NCBI GenBank assembly: GCA_964556005.1
Contig: CAZKUR010000015.1
Coordinates: forward strand, 1 to 64,000
DNA: 64,000 nucleotides
Source: CAZKUR01 sp964556005
GTDB lineage: Bacteria > Bacteroidota > Ignavibacteria > Ignavibacteriales > Ignavibacteriaceae
Direction of reading: 5' to 3'
Numbering within the stretch: the first letter of the stretch is position 1; each line of letters opens with the position of its first letter. Position numbers and translations under genes: made by a program. Of the stretch, positions 36,537-45,612 are shown one piece after another. Under the pieces are notes generated by a model. The model worked only from the letters and a program-made list of their open reading frames with translations, was not told where the DNA came from and did not search any database.

Positions 36537-37763
36537 TTATTTTTTAATCCGGGCAAATTTTCTTTTTCCAACTTTCAAAATAATATCATCCGAAAGATCA
36601 ATATTTTCAGTAATATCTCCAACCCTTTTCCCGTTTATAGCTACGCCGCCTTGAATAACAAGTCTTCTTGCTTCACCTTTGGAAGAAGCGAACTTTACTT
36701 TCATAATTAAATCGAGTATGTTGATATCTTTAGTAGTATCAGAGATAATTATTTCGGGAATGTCTTCCGGAATTTCTTTCTTAATAAATATTCTGTCAAA
36801 TTCCGACTCGGCATCATTTGCAGCTTGTTCGTTGTGATACATTTTCACCAATGTACGTGCAAGTCTTCTTTTTAAATCGCGCGGATTTTTATCCGGATTA
36901 TCTAAATCTACTCTAATCTTTTTTAATTCTTCATTGCTTATATCGGTTGTAAGTTCGTAGTAAGAATAAATCAAATTATCGGGAATCGACAATGTCTTTC
37001 CGTACATTTCATTTGGCGGTTCAGAGATGCCGATATAATTATTGTAAGATTTGCTCATCTTCTCAACGCCGTCGGTCCCAACAATAAGTGGTAAAGTTAA
37101 AATGACCTGCGGTTCCAATCCATGTTCGCGCTGAATATCTCTTCCCACCAGCAGATTAAACTTCTGGTCCGTTCCGCCAAGTTCGACATCGCTTTCAATA
37201 GCAACCGAATCCATTGCTTGGGCTAAAGGGTAGAGCAGTTCGTGAATGCTAATCGGGATGCCTGCTTTGAACCTATTTGTAAAATCATCGCGTTCAAGCA
37301 TCCTTGCGACTGTATATTTTGAAGATAATTTTATTACATCTTCAAAACTCATTTTCCCAAGCCACTCGGAGTTATAAACAATTTTGGTCTTCTCTTCGGC
37401 TAAAATTTTCGATGCCTGCTCGAAATAAGATTTACTGTTTATTCTTGCTTCTTCTAAAGTCAACGGTGGACGTGTAATGTTCCTGCCGGATGGGTCGCCA
37501 ATCATACCGGTAAAATCACCGATGATAAGAATAGCCTGATGGCCTAACTGCTGGAACTGCGCTAATTTTCTTAATACAACAGAATGCCCGATATGCAAAT
37601 CCGGCCTGCTGGGATCACAACCAAGCTTTATATTTAGAGGTTTTCCCGTTTTTATGGAATTTTCAAGCTTCTTTACTAATTCATCTTCGGGGATTATTTC
37701 GAATGCACCTCTCTTGATGAGGTCCATCTGCACATTAATGGGAGGAAATTTTATTTTAATCAC
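36537..37763 (-). CDS. tyrS: Tyrosine-tRNA ligase
   Basis: A 408-residue class I synthetase: the HIGH motif at residues 57-60 (PDLHIGHSVVL), the KMSKS loop (GVEKMSKSYNNYIG), the tyrosine-binding region GGTDQKFNLLVGRDIQ, and a C-terminal S4 RNA-binding domain (VKFASSKGEARRLVIQGGVAINGKRV region). The length and GGTDQ/KMSKS spacing fit the TyrRS group of non-enteric bacteria. It is on the minus strand. A large inverted repeat lies just upstream of its start. Confidence 0.95.
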   Translation of the reverse strand: MIKIKFPPINVQMDLIKRGAFEIIPEDELVKKLENSIKTGKPLNIKLGCDPSRPDLHIGHSVVLRKLAQFQQLGHQAILIIGDFTGMIGDPSGRNITRPPLTLEEARINSKSYFEQASKILAEEKTKIVYNSEWLGKMSFEDVIKLSSKYTVARMLERDDFTNRFKAGIPISIHELLYPLAQAMDSVAIESDVELGGTDQKFNLLVGRDIQREHGLEPQVILTLPLIVGTDGVEKMSKSYNNYIGISEPPNEMYGKTLSIPDNLIYSYYELTTDISNEELKKIRVDLDNPDKNPRDLKRRLARTLVKMYHNEQAANDAESEFDRIFIKKEIPEDIPEIIISDTTKDINILDLIMKVKFASSKGEARRLVIQGGVAINGKRVGDITENIDLSDDIILKVGKRKFARIKK

Positions 37764-37790
37764 CTAATCTAATATATTTTAAAAATTGAA

Positions 37791-37849
37791 AGGAATAATT
37801 TATTAAAATCTGCAATTATTTTTCAGTCATCCAAAAATAAATTATTCCT
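37791..37849. repeat. Perfect 14-bp inverted repeat upstream of tyrS
   Basis: AGGAATAATTTATT (37791-37804) is the exact reverse complement of AATAAATTATTCCT (37836-37849); the loop is 31 bases. A second, shorter pair (GACATCTT near 37873 and AAGATGTC near 37952) encloses the rest of the gap. It lies in the 208-bp spacer between smpB and tyrS and could act as a terminator for smpB, a leader structure for tyrS, or a miniature element. Confidence 0.6.
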
Positions 37850-37971
37850 GTGCTTAACATTAAGAATAAAGATGACATCTTTTTTAGAAAATAGAAGCTT
37901 CAAAATATAATTGAACAATTATTTTAATGCTAAATTTCATTTAAAGGAGAAGATGTCTTTTCCTATTATAG

Positions 37972-38430
37972 CTAATACTTTACCTTCCGTTCTTGTTCCC
38001 TGTCAAAATCCCGTTTAGCAATAGCAGCACGTTTATCATATACCTTTTTACCTTTTGCCAGAGCAAGTTCTACTTTTACCTTCCCGTTTTTGAAATAAAG
38101 TCTAAGAGGAATTAATGTCAATCCTTTTTCCTTTACTTTCCCGATAAGCTTTCTAATTTCACTTCTGTTCAATAATAGCTTTCGGTCTCGTGTCGGCTCA
38201 TGATTGTTGATGTTTCCCTGTGTATATTCGCTTATGTGAGCGCTGAATAACCAAACCTCTCCGTTTTTCAAAGAAGCATAACTATCCACGAGATTGGCTT
38301 TACCCTGCCTTAAAGACTTTACTTCCGTACCCTGCAATACAATTCCAGCCTCATAAGTTTGAATGATGGTGTACTCATGCCTGGCTTTTCGGTTTACGGT
38401 TATATTTTTTTCCGATTCTTGTGCTGTCAT
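37972..38430 (-). CDS. smpB: SsrA-binding protein SmpB
   Basis: A 152-residue beta-barrel RNA-binding protein required for tmRNA trans-translation. It has NRKARHEYTIIQTYEAGIVL near the N-terminus, GTEVKSLRQGKANLVDSY, and the basic C-terminal tail KGKKVYDKRAAIAKRDFDRE that enters the decoding site. The length is typical. No ssrA gene is recognised in the window. Confidence 0.96.
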   Translation of the reverse strand: MTAQESEKNITVNRKARHEYTIIQTYEAGIVLQGTEVKSLRQGKANLVDSYASLKNGEVWLFSAHISEYTQGNINNHEPTRDRKLLLNRSEIRKLIGKVKEKGLTLIPLRLYFKNGKVKVELALAKGKKVYDKRAAIAKRDFDREQERKVKY

Positions 38431-38449
38431 AATTTAAGTTATTTAATTG

Positions 38450-38481
38450 CAAAACATATTTTTAATGTAGTAGAAATGCAA
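38450..38481 (-). promoter_or_regulatory. Putative Bacteroidota-type promoter for smpB
   Basis: On the minus strand TTG (38481-38479), 20 bases, then TATGTTTTG (38458-38450), close to TAnnTTTG with one extra T. It is 20 bases before the smpB ATG. Motif-only evidence. Confidence 0.25.
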
Positions 38482-38562
38482 GGGGGAGATAGTAATAAAA
38501 GATTTTTAACTTTTTTTGAAATAATTTTAGTGAACTTAAGATAAAATTTTTAAGCTGTAAAA

Positions 38563-39222
38563 TTAACTCTCAAGCTTAGTCAGCCATGAATTGAAATGTC
38601 TGCACTTAGTGCGAAGTACATTAATATCAACCTGAGATAATATTAATTGACTGTGCAATGTTTTTTCATAATCAGAGAAAATATTTTGTAATCTTTTTGA
38701 CGGAACAGAATTCGGATTTTCATTTATTTCTTCTGGGGAATTAAAAGAGTCATTTATAGATTTCACTTTTCTAATCTTATCAGGTGCATTTATAAATGCA
38801 ATTGGAATTTTTTCTTCACTGGCAAAAATTAATGCTTCAAATTCGTGAAGTTGTAGATAAGGTAAAAATTTAGAATTATCTATGTCTTTTCTAAATTGAT
38901 CTTCCATAAAATCTATACGATTATAACATGTCCCGGTAGGTCGATCATCATAACCAGGAAAATCTTTCGGTAATGCATAATAATCAATCATAGTGGTTAC
39001 AAAATTAGCAGAAGTATCTTTTAATAAAGTCAATAAATCTCTTTTAACTTGTCGATATGAATTAACACCCCCTTTATGATCGGGTCCTCTTACTTCTCTT
39101 TTTGTTTTAATTATGGTAGGTGTTAAGAAAATATTCTTCGGGTTAAAATAAGGCATTAATACTCTTTTTACGAATCCTTCTTCTGTTTGACCCTCAACTA
39201 GAACAAGAATTTTTTTTGACAT
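38563..39222 (-). CDS. DUF4276 family protein (TOPRIM-like partner of the ATPase)
   Basis: A 219-residue protein. VLVEGQTEEGFVKRVLMPYF near the N-terminus carries the Glu that in TOPRIM-like domains binds metal, and the acidic FVTTMIDYYALPKDFPG and LPYLQLHEFEALIFAS follow as in DUF4276 proteins. It begins directly after the stop of the upstream AAA ATPase (no gap), so both form one unit. DUF4276 genes are commonly paired with OLD-like or AAA_21-type ATPases, an arrangement resembling the PARIS and Gabija anti-phage systems. The nuclease activity is inferred, not shown. Confidence 0.8.
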   Translation of the reverse strand: MSKKILVLVEGQTEEGFVKRVLMPYFNPKNIFLTPTIIKTKREVRGPDHKGGVNSYRQVKRDLLTLLKDTSANFVTTMIDYYALPKDFPGYDDRPTGTCYNRIDFMEDQFRKDIDNSKFLPYLQLHEFEALIFASEEKIPIAFINAPDKIRKVKSINDSFNSPEEINENPNSVPSKRLQNIFSDYEKTLHSQLILSQVDINVLRTKCRHFNSWLTKLES

Positions 39223-40314
39223 CTAAGGTCTTCCTCCGAGGACGTTCTTTTCCCAGAGTTCACCGATTGCATACTCATTTAACCATTCGGTTAAATTATT
39301 TTTATCGGGTCGATTAAAAATAGATTCACCATTATTCCTATCTACAACAATAATATCTTCAGGCTCAAAGTGATTAAGAAAAGTTACAGATTGTGTAGAG
39401 CAAATAATTTGTTTATTATTTTTTGCGACAGATTTAATTAACGAACTAAGTAATTCTATAGCTGCAGGATGCAATCCTAATTCAGGTTCATCAATTATAA
39501 TTGTGTCGGGGAGATTTGGTTGTAGCAAAAGAGTTATCAAACAAATCATCCTTAAAGTCCCATCGGATAGATGATTTGCATTGAAGTATTCGTCAGAACC
39601 TGCGTACTTCCATTCCAGCCGGATTTTTTCTTTATTCAATGCTAAAGGTTCTAATTGAAATTTCTCAAAAAAAGGAGCTATAAGTTTTATTGTATTTTCA
39701 ATCCTGGAAAAATACTGCTTATCCATTTCCTGCATCCAATAAAGAAAAGCGGCTAAGTTAGAAGTATCAGTTCTTAAAAATCTGTTATCATTAATGTCAC
39801 TTTCTTTTTTAACTTTCGCTGAAAAACTAGTATCATTAAAATGATAAACTCTAAAAGCACCTATGGAATAAATCATTAAAATTACGCTCTGGATGTAACT
39901 TTTAGTACTTAATAGTTCAGTTAAGTTGGCTTCAAAATTACCATTTGCAAAATTTAGTCCATCCGGTTCATCTTTTATTTTTTCCTCATATCTAACTATT
40001 TCTTTATTAAAAAAAAATTTGTTGTCAAGTGTAGCCGCTAATTTAAATTCATATTCTGCTCGACTAAATGAAACCGTACCGGATAAAAATTCGGAACGTT
40101 TCCTGCCAAAGAACAAAAAATTATCAGCACCGCTGTTCACTGCAACATAGTTTTGTAATTCGTGAGAGACCATGTTCCTAAGAAGATCAAAGAACTGAAT
40201 AAAATTAGATTTACCTGCACCATTAGAGCCAATAAGAACGTTAATATTATTAAGAGGCAAATTTAATCTTCTAATCGACTTAAAATTGCTTATACTTATA
40301 CTATCTACTTTCAT
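39223..40314 (-). CDS. AAA/ABC-type ATPase of an ATPase-DUF4276 pair
   Basis: A 363-residue SMC/OLD-like ATPase. It has KSIRRLNLPLNNINVLIGSN leading into Walker A (GSNGAGKS, residues 29-36), a central region with long helices, the ABC signature-like HLSDGTLRMICLITLL, Walker B TIIIDEPELGLHP, and a switch region QIICSTQSVTFLNHF. This is the AAA_21 arrangement. It directly abuts the DUF4276 gene downstream. Pairs of this type are candidate abortive-infection defence modules with the ATPase as sensor. The gene is divergent from the sugar transporter operon by 291 bp. Confidence 0.85.
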   Translation of the reverse strand: MKVDSISISNFKSIRRLNLPLNNINVLIGSNGAGKSNFIQFFDLLRNMVSHELQNYVAVNSGADNFLFFGRKRSEFLSGTVSFSRAEYEFKLAATLDNKFFFNKEIVRYEEKIKDEPDGLNFANGNFEANLTELLSTKSYIQSVILMIYSIGAFRVYHFNDTSFSAKVKKESDINDNRFLRTDTSNLAAFLYWMQEMDKQYFSRIENTIKLIAPFFEKFQLEPLALNKEKIRLEWKYAGSDEYFNANHLSDGTLRMICLITLLLQPNLPDTIIIDEPELGLHPAAIELLSSLIKSVAKNNKQIICSTQSVTFLNHFEPEDIIVVDRNNGESIFNRPDKNNLTEWLNEYAIGELWEKNVLGGRP

Positions 40315-40605
40315 GACTTATTATTTATTTGTTCCGTAAAAATAACTAAAAAGATACATTTCTTCATCGCATATCTTATCCTTTTGTAACCGAGTCAATA
40401 TAAACCTTAATTTTAGCAAAGAATCTTTTTTCTCAATTTAGTTAGAAGTCCGTTCTGCAAGACGAATAATTGAGTCTATGATATTAATTTTCACTAATTT
40501 TATTTATAAACTATCGAATCCCCTTTAATATTCCAACAATATTCTCTTTCAATATTTTACGGATTTCTCTATCTTTTCAACACAATTTGTCACAAATAAT
40601 TTTTC

Positions 40606-42822
40606 ATGATTAAAAAGCTTTCAATTCTTTTTGCATTTCTATTCCTTTCCTTTCTGATTCCAGGATGTGCCTACCATGAAAAACTGAACGAGATTGTTAT
40701 CTGGCATAACATGCGTCCCGAGGAAACCGCAGTTTTTCAAAAACAATTGAATGAGTTCATGAAATTGAATCCCGGGGTAAAAGTAACGCAGCTTTATAAA
40801 GAAACGGAAGAAATGCGATCGAGCTATATTATTGCGGCAATAGGGGGACAAGGTCCGGATCTAATTTATGGCCCCGCAGATCAGGTCGGGCCGTTTGCCG
40901 AAATGAAAATAATTAAGCCTCTCGATTCGATTTTTACTAAAGAATATTTGAACCACTTTAATGACAAAGCGTTGATACGACTTCACGGCAAGCTCTGGCA
41001 AATTGCAGATAAATTGGGGAATCACCTTACTTTAGTTTATAATAAAGATATGGTTCCGGTTCCACCTAAAACCGATAAAGAATTAATTAAGATTGCGCAG
41101 AAACTAACTAAGGATACAAACGGTAATGGAATAATTGATCAGTACGGTTTAGTCTGGAATTATACCGAACCGTATTTCTTTATCCCGTTTTTAACAGGGT
41201 TCGGCGGCTGGGTTTTGGACAGTGCAAATAATCCGACTCTCGATACTCCTGCTATGGTGAACGCCTTGAAGTTTATCCAGGACTTGAGAGATAAATATAA
41301 AATTATTCCAAAGGAAGCTGATTACGATATTGCCGATGTTATGTTTAAAGAAGGTAAAGCTGCGATGATCATAAACGGGGATTGGTCGTGGTCGAGTTAT
41401 GGTAATGCCGGGATCAATTATGGAATTTCACCTCTTCCTCTAATTACCGAAACCGGCTTGTATGCAAGGCCAATGGTTGCGCCAAAAGGATATTCGATAA
41501 ATGCCAATGTAAGTGATGAAAAGCTACCTATCATTAAAAAATTATTGAAGTTTCTGTTAAGCCCGGGTAAAGAACTGGAAACTTCTCTTGAAGTAAAAAC
41601 TTTTCCCAGCCGTAAGGAACTTTACACAAATCCGAAATTACTAAATGATGAAATACTGGTAAATTCTAAAAAACAAATTGAACATGGAATTGCACTGCCG
41701 ATAGTTACGGAAATGAGAGCGATCTGGGATGCAATGCGTCCGGCTTATCAGGCTGTGCTTGGCGGAGCTATTACTCCTGAGCAGGCGGCAAAGCAGATGC
41801 AGCAAAATGCGGTTCAAAAAATTAAAGACTTAAAAGAAAATTATAGCGATCCTACCGGAAAATTTATCATTTATATTGCGATGTTTTTGGCCGTCATTTT
41901 AACTCTTTGGTTTACGCGGAAAAGTATCGCAGCATTTTTCAAAAACTTAAAACATGATAAATTTGCATATTATTTAGTTCTGCCTGCCGTAATCATAATG
42001 CTGGCTGTGGTTTTCTATCCCTTCTTTTATAATATTATCCTTTCTTTTTCAAATATGAGCCTGTCTCATATAAATGACTGGAGCATTATTGGTTTTTATC
42101 AGTATGCTAGAGTTTTTACGGAGCCTGCTTTTTATGAATACTTTTTAAAGACGATTATCTGGACAGGTCTTAACATTTTCTTTCATGTAACTCTTGGCGT
42201 TTCTCTTGCATTATTAATTAATCGCAAGCTTCCCGGCTCGGGAATTTTTAGAACGCTGTTAATTCTTCCGTGGGCAATTCCGCAGTACATTGTTGCTTTA
42301 ACCTGGAGAGGAATGTTTAATTATGAATACGGTGCAATAAATTTAATTATAATGAAGTTCTTATCGATGTCGCCTATTGCATGGCTTAAATCGCCGGTTG
42401 AAGCATTCGCTGCTGTTATTATAACAAACATCTGGCTTGGATTTCCGTTTATGATGATCATTGCTCTCGGCGCATTGCAAAGCATTCCTCATGAGCTTTA
42501 TGAAGCTGCTGATATCGACGGAGCAAAATGGTTTCATAAATTAAAAAATATTACTATACCGCTGATTAAACCGGTTATGATCCCGGCTATAACTTTAGGT
42601 ATAATCTGGACATTTAATAATATCAATGTAGTTTGGTTGGTTAGCAACGCAGGTGAACCTTCGGATAAAACGCATATATTGGTTTCTTTTGTTTATAAAG
42701 CAGCATTCAATCTTTATCGATACGGTTATGCTGCTGCGTTTAGTATGATTATATTTTTAATATTGCTTGCATTCGGCGTTACGTTTTTAAGAAAAACACG
42801 GGCGACGGAATCGGTGTATTGA
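40606..42822 (+). CDS. Sugar-binding lipoprotein fused to a MalF-type ABC permease
   Basis: A 738-residue two-part transporter protein. Residues 1-21 are a lipoprotein signal (FLIPGC, Cys21). Residues ~25-400 are an extracellular solute-binding protein with VIWHNMRPEET, PDLIYGPADQVGPFAEM, the Ca-binding-like DTNGNGIIDQYG and INGDWSWSSYG. A membrane segment at ~419-436 links to a MalF-like permease with about six more helices and the ATPase-docking EAA loop YEAADIDGAKWFHKLKNI (~632-650). Binding protein and permease are normally separate in maltose-type systems. The MalG-type partner follows; no ATPase gene is near. Confidence 0.9.
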   Translation: MIKKLSILFAFLFLSFLIPGCAYHEKLNEIVIWHNMRPEETAVFQKQLNEFMKLNPGVKVTQLYKETEEMRSSYIIAAIGGQGPDLIYGPADQVGPFAEMKIIKPLDSIFTKEYLNHFNDKALIRLHGKLWQIADKLGNHLTLVYNKDMVPVPPKTDKELIKIAQKLTKDTNGNGIIDQYGLVWNYTEPYFFIPFLTGFGGWVLDSANNPTLDTPAMVNALKFIQDLRDKYKIIPKEADYDIADVMFKEGKAAMIINGDWSWSSYGNAGINYGISPLPLITETGLYARPMVAPKGYSINANVSDEKLPIIKKLLKFLLSPGKELETSLEVKTFPSRKELYTNPKLLNDEILVNSKKQIEHGIALPIVTEMRAIWDAMRPAYQAVLGGAITPEQAAKQMQQNAVQKIKDLKENYSDPTGKFIIYIAMFLAVILTLWFTRKSIAAFFKNLKHDKFAYYLVLPAVIIMLAVVFYPFFYNIILSFSNMSLSHINDWSIIGFYQYARVFTEPAFYEYFLKTIIWTGLNIFFHVTLGVSLALLINRKLPGSGIFRTLLILPWAIPQYIVALTWRGMFNYEYGAINLIIMKFLSMSPIAWLKSPVEAFAAVIITNIWLGFPFMMIIALGALQSIPHELYEAADIDGAKWFHKLKNITIPLIKPVMIPAITLGIIWTFNNINVVWLVSNAGEPSDKTHILVSFVYKAAFNLYRYGYAAAFSMIIFLILLAFGVTFLRKTRATESVY

Positions 42823-42942
42823 TTTCAAATTGCTAAATTACAAGATTACAAAATTGAACGATCAAAAGATTACTTTTTAAAATTGAGTTAGGTAATTGAT
42901 ATTGTTATTACTTAAAATTAAATAAATTTTATCGGGTTTTGT

Positions 42943-43779
42943 ATGAAGAATCGAAATAAACTTATTGCCGATATTTTAACTTATGTTGTTCTGATTGTTT
43001 TTACCGGAGTAGCGTTGTATCCTGTAATAAATGTTTTCACAATTTCGATCAGGCCGAATGACAGTTTGCTGTCCACTTCGCTGGCAATAATTCCTGATGG
43101 TGCAACATTTAAACAATATATCGATCTTTTTACAAAACGTCCTTTTCTACTTTGGGTCTGGAATTCAACATTAATTTCTTTTGTAGTTACTATAACAGGT
43201 GTCGCATTAGCATCAACTGCAGGTTACGCTTTATCGAGATTTAGTTTTATCGGGAAGCAGGTGAGTATGCTCGGAATTCTTACAACTCAAATGTTTCCGG
43301 CTACAATGCTTTTACTTCCGATGTATATTATGCTGATTAAATTGGGATTAATAAACAGCTATCTCGGAATTATAATAATCTATTCTGCAACTGCGCTTCC
43401 GTTTTGCGTCTGGCAAATGAAAGGTTATTATGATACAATTCCTTTCAGCCTTGAAGAAAGCGCACGAATCGACGGCTGTAACCGATGGCAGGCATTTTAT
43501 AAAATTATTTTGCCTCTCGCATCACCGGCATTGGTTATTACAGCGTTATTTTCATTTATGACCGCCTGGTCGGAATATATTGTTGCTGCCCAGGTTTTAC
43601 AGGATACAAGTTTGTACACACTTCCGCTTGGCTTAAAATCGTTTCAATCGAATTTAACTACAGAGTGGGGATTGTATGCAGCGGGTGCACTAATAGTGAG
43701 TATTCCTGTCGTGATTTTATTTATTGTTTTGAGTAAATGGCTGGTTTCCGGTTTAACGCTTGGAAGTGTGAAGGGATAA
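42943..43779 (+). CDS. MalG-type sugar ABC permease
   Basis: A 278-residue inner-membrane protein with six predicted helices. The EAA loop is EESARIDGCNRWQAFYKIILPLA, and the conserved N-terminal region is YPVINVFTISIRPNDSLL. It pairs with the fused MalF-like protein upstream (120-bp gap) to form the channel for a sugar or oligosaccharide. A shared MsmX/MalK-type ATPase must be encoded elsewhere. Confidence 0.92.
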   Translation: MKNRNKLIADILTYVVLIVFTGVALYPVINVFTISIRPNDSLLSTSLAIIPDGATFKQYIDLFTKRPFLLWVWNSTLISFVVTITGVALASTAGYALSRFSFIGKQVSMLGILTTQMFPATMLLLPMYIMLIKLGLINSYLGIIIIYSATALPFCVWQMKGYYDTIPFSLEESARIDGCNRWQAFYKIILPLASPALVITALFSFMTAWSEYIVAAQVLQDTSLYTLPLGLKSFQSNLTTEWGLYAAGALIVSIPVVILFIVLSKWLVSGLTLGSVKG

Positions 43780-43817
43780 AATTTATTATCAGACTCATTT
43801 AGTGTAATTATTTTAAT

Positions 43818-43866
43818 TCATTCACTTCGTTGTCATTAAGTAGTCATTCGCTTTGCTGTCATTTAA
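43818..43866. repeat. Two imperfect ~25-bp tandem units related to the palindromic elements
   Basis: TCATTCACTTCGTTGTCATT (from 43818) is followed by TCATTCGCTTTGCTGTCATT (from 43844). They resemble the GTCATT...GCTTCG arms of the 45696-45777 palindrome and are probably decayed fragments. The rest of 43780-43866 shows nothing else. Confidence 0.4.
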
Positions 43867-44078
43867 TTAAGCATAAATCAATCTTTGTCCCTTCGGCGTG
43901 GGTATTGGATCGCCGAATTCTTTAGCTGTGTTAAACCATAATTCAATTGCTTCTCTTATTTATGCAAAGCCTCATCGTAGTTACTTCCATGAGCAAGACA
44001 ACCCGGCAATTCCGGAACTTCTGCTATACATATCTTATCTTGATTATCCCAATAAATTATAATTTCGTATTTGTACAT
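43867..44078 (-). pseudogene. Frameshifted HicB-like antitoxin remnant
   Basis: Read on the minus strand from the ATG at 44078, the frame gives MYKYEIIIYWDNQDKICIAE then VPELPGCLAHGSNYDEALHK and a stop. Two bases on, another frame continues REAIELWFNTAKEFGDP then IPTPKGQRLIYA and a stop at 43867. Together they make a complete ~70-residue HicB-type fold (PELPGC, EAL, EAIELW and the PxPKG tail), broken by one frameshift near 44018. No HicA toxin gene is adjacent. It directly follows the MFS gene. Confidence 0.8.
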
Positions 44079-44097
44079 TTAATCTTTGATTCCAAGT

Positions 44098-45612
44098 TTA
44101 TATTTTCACCTCATCCACATCCTTAACAAATAAAACAAGCACTCCGGCCAAAATCATAGAAGCGCCTCCTAAAAGCAGCGAATACATTGCATCATTTGCG
44201 AAAATTGTTTTTGTGAAAAATCCTAAAATACTCGCTGCCGTTATTTGAGGAATAACGATAAAGAAATTAAAAATTCCCATGTACACTCCCATTTTTTCCG
44301 GCGGCAGTGAACCAGCTAAAATTGCATAAGGCATTGCAAGAATTGATGCCCAAGCTAATCCGATTCCTAATTCAGAAATAATTAATGCGTTGGGGTTTTT
44401 AATTACATAAAAAGAGGCTAATCCTAACCCGCCGCATAAAAGACTAATAAAGTGAACAGTTTTTCTGCTTGTTAATTTTGCGAGCCAAATTAAAACGAAT
44501 GCCATTACTGCTGCAAATCCATTATAAACAGCCATCAAAACTCCAACCCAATCGGCACCTTTATTATATAATTCAGATGCAGTATCGGAAGTACCGTAGA
44601 TATGATGTGTGACTGCAGGCGTTGTATAAATCCACATTGAGAACAATGCGAACCATGAAAAAAATTGCACAAAAGACAATTGCCTCATCGTAACAGGCAT
44701 CTGGTATAAGTCGTTTATTACAGTTACAAAACCGTTATCCGTACTTCCTCTTTTTGTCAGAAATCCGGTAATAATTTGAAGCAGACCGAAAACTGCGGCG
44801 CCGACAAAAAGAACATACAAACCTAATTCAACATTTTCGATAAAAAGATAAATAGAAACAGCAACTCCGGCAGCCAACCAGATTAGACCATTTCTCATGA
44901 ATTTGGCGGCTTCATTTTTTTTAGGCTGCCCGGATTTAATTCTTTCCTTATTTATTTCATTTTCATGATCATTAAATTTTTTTAATTCTTCAGGCGGATA
45001 TTCTTTAGATGTAAAGACTGTCCAGCAAACTGCTAAGAAAAATATTGCACCGCCGATATAAAAAGAGAGCTTTACCGATTCAGGGATTTCTCCTGGTGCG
45101 GCAGTGTTTGAAATGTTAAACCAGTTCGTCATCATATAAGGAAGTGCGGAAGCAATTACAGCGCCCGTTCCAATGAAAAAACTTTGCATAGAAAAACCTG
45201 TTGTCCGTTGTTCGGAAGGAAGCATATCACCAACAAATGCTCTAAAAGGTTCCATTGAAACATTTATAGAAGCATCCATTATCCAAAGCATTCCCGCAGC
45301 GACCCATAAAACAGGTGAGTTAGGCATAACAAAAAGTGCGGCAGATGCTAATATTGCACCAACAAAAAAATACGGCCGTCTTCTTCCCAATCTATTCCAG
45401 GTTTTATCACTCATGTGTCCGATTATCGGCTGAATAATTAAACCGGTAACCGGCGCGGCGATCCATAAAATCGGGATATCGTCTATCTTTGCTCCAAGTG
45501 TTTCAAAAATTCTACTTACATTTGCATTTTGAAGTGCGAACCCGAATTGTATCCCTAAAAATCCGAAACTCATATTCCAGATTTGCCAAAAACTCAGTCG
45601 TGGTTTTTTCAT
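44098..45612 (-). CDS. SLC45-like MFS sugar transporter
   Basis: A 504-residue carrier with about 12 hydrophobic segments. The N-terminus MSFGFLGIQFGFALQNANVS and the loop GHMSDKTWNRLGRRRPYF are typical of the SLC45/GPH-like sugar symporters, as is GLAWASILAMPYAILAGSLP late in the protein. The central loop (~residues 205-240) is charged and cytoplasmic. These carriers move disaccharides such as sucrose or maltose with protons; the neighbouring MalF/MalG-type genes suggest a related substrate. Transcribed towards the HicB remnant. Confidence 0.87.
   Translation of the reverse strand: MKKPRLSFWQIWNMSFGFLGIQFGFALQNANVSRIFETLGAKIDDIPILWIAAPVTGLIIQPIIGHMSDKTWNRLGRRRPYFFVGAILASAALFVMPNSPVLWVAAGMLWIMDASINVSMEPFRAFVGDMLPSEQRTTGFSMQSFFIGTGAVIASALPYMMTNWFNISNTAAPGEIPESVKLSFYIGGAIFFLAVCWTVFTSKEYPPEELKKFNDHENEINKERIKSGQPKKNEAAKFMRNGLIWLAAGVAVSIYLFIENVELGLYVLFVGAAVFGLLQIITGFLTKRGSTDNGFVTVINDLYQMPVTMRQLSFVQFFSWFALFSMWIYTTPAVTHHIYGTSDTASELYNKGADWVGVLMAVYNGFAAVMAFVLIWLAKLTSRKTVHFISLLCGGLGLASFYVIKNPNALIISELGIGLAWASILAMPYAILAGSLPPEKMGVYMGIFNFFIVIPQITAASILGFFTKTIFANDAMYSLLLGGASMILAGVLVLFVKDVDEVKI

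Noticed and set aside
36466..36710. Small plus-strand frames at the end of tyrS
   Set aside because: They are antisense to the tyrS S4 domain and have no independent support.
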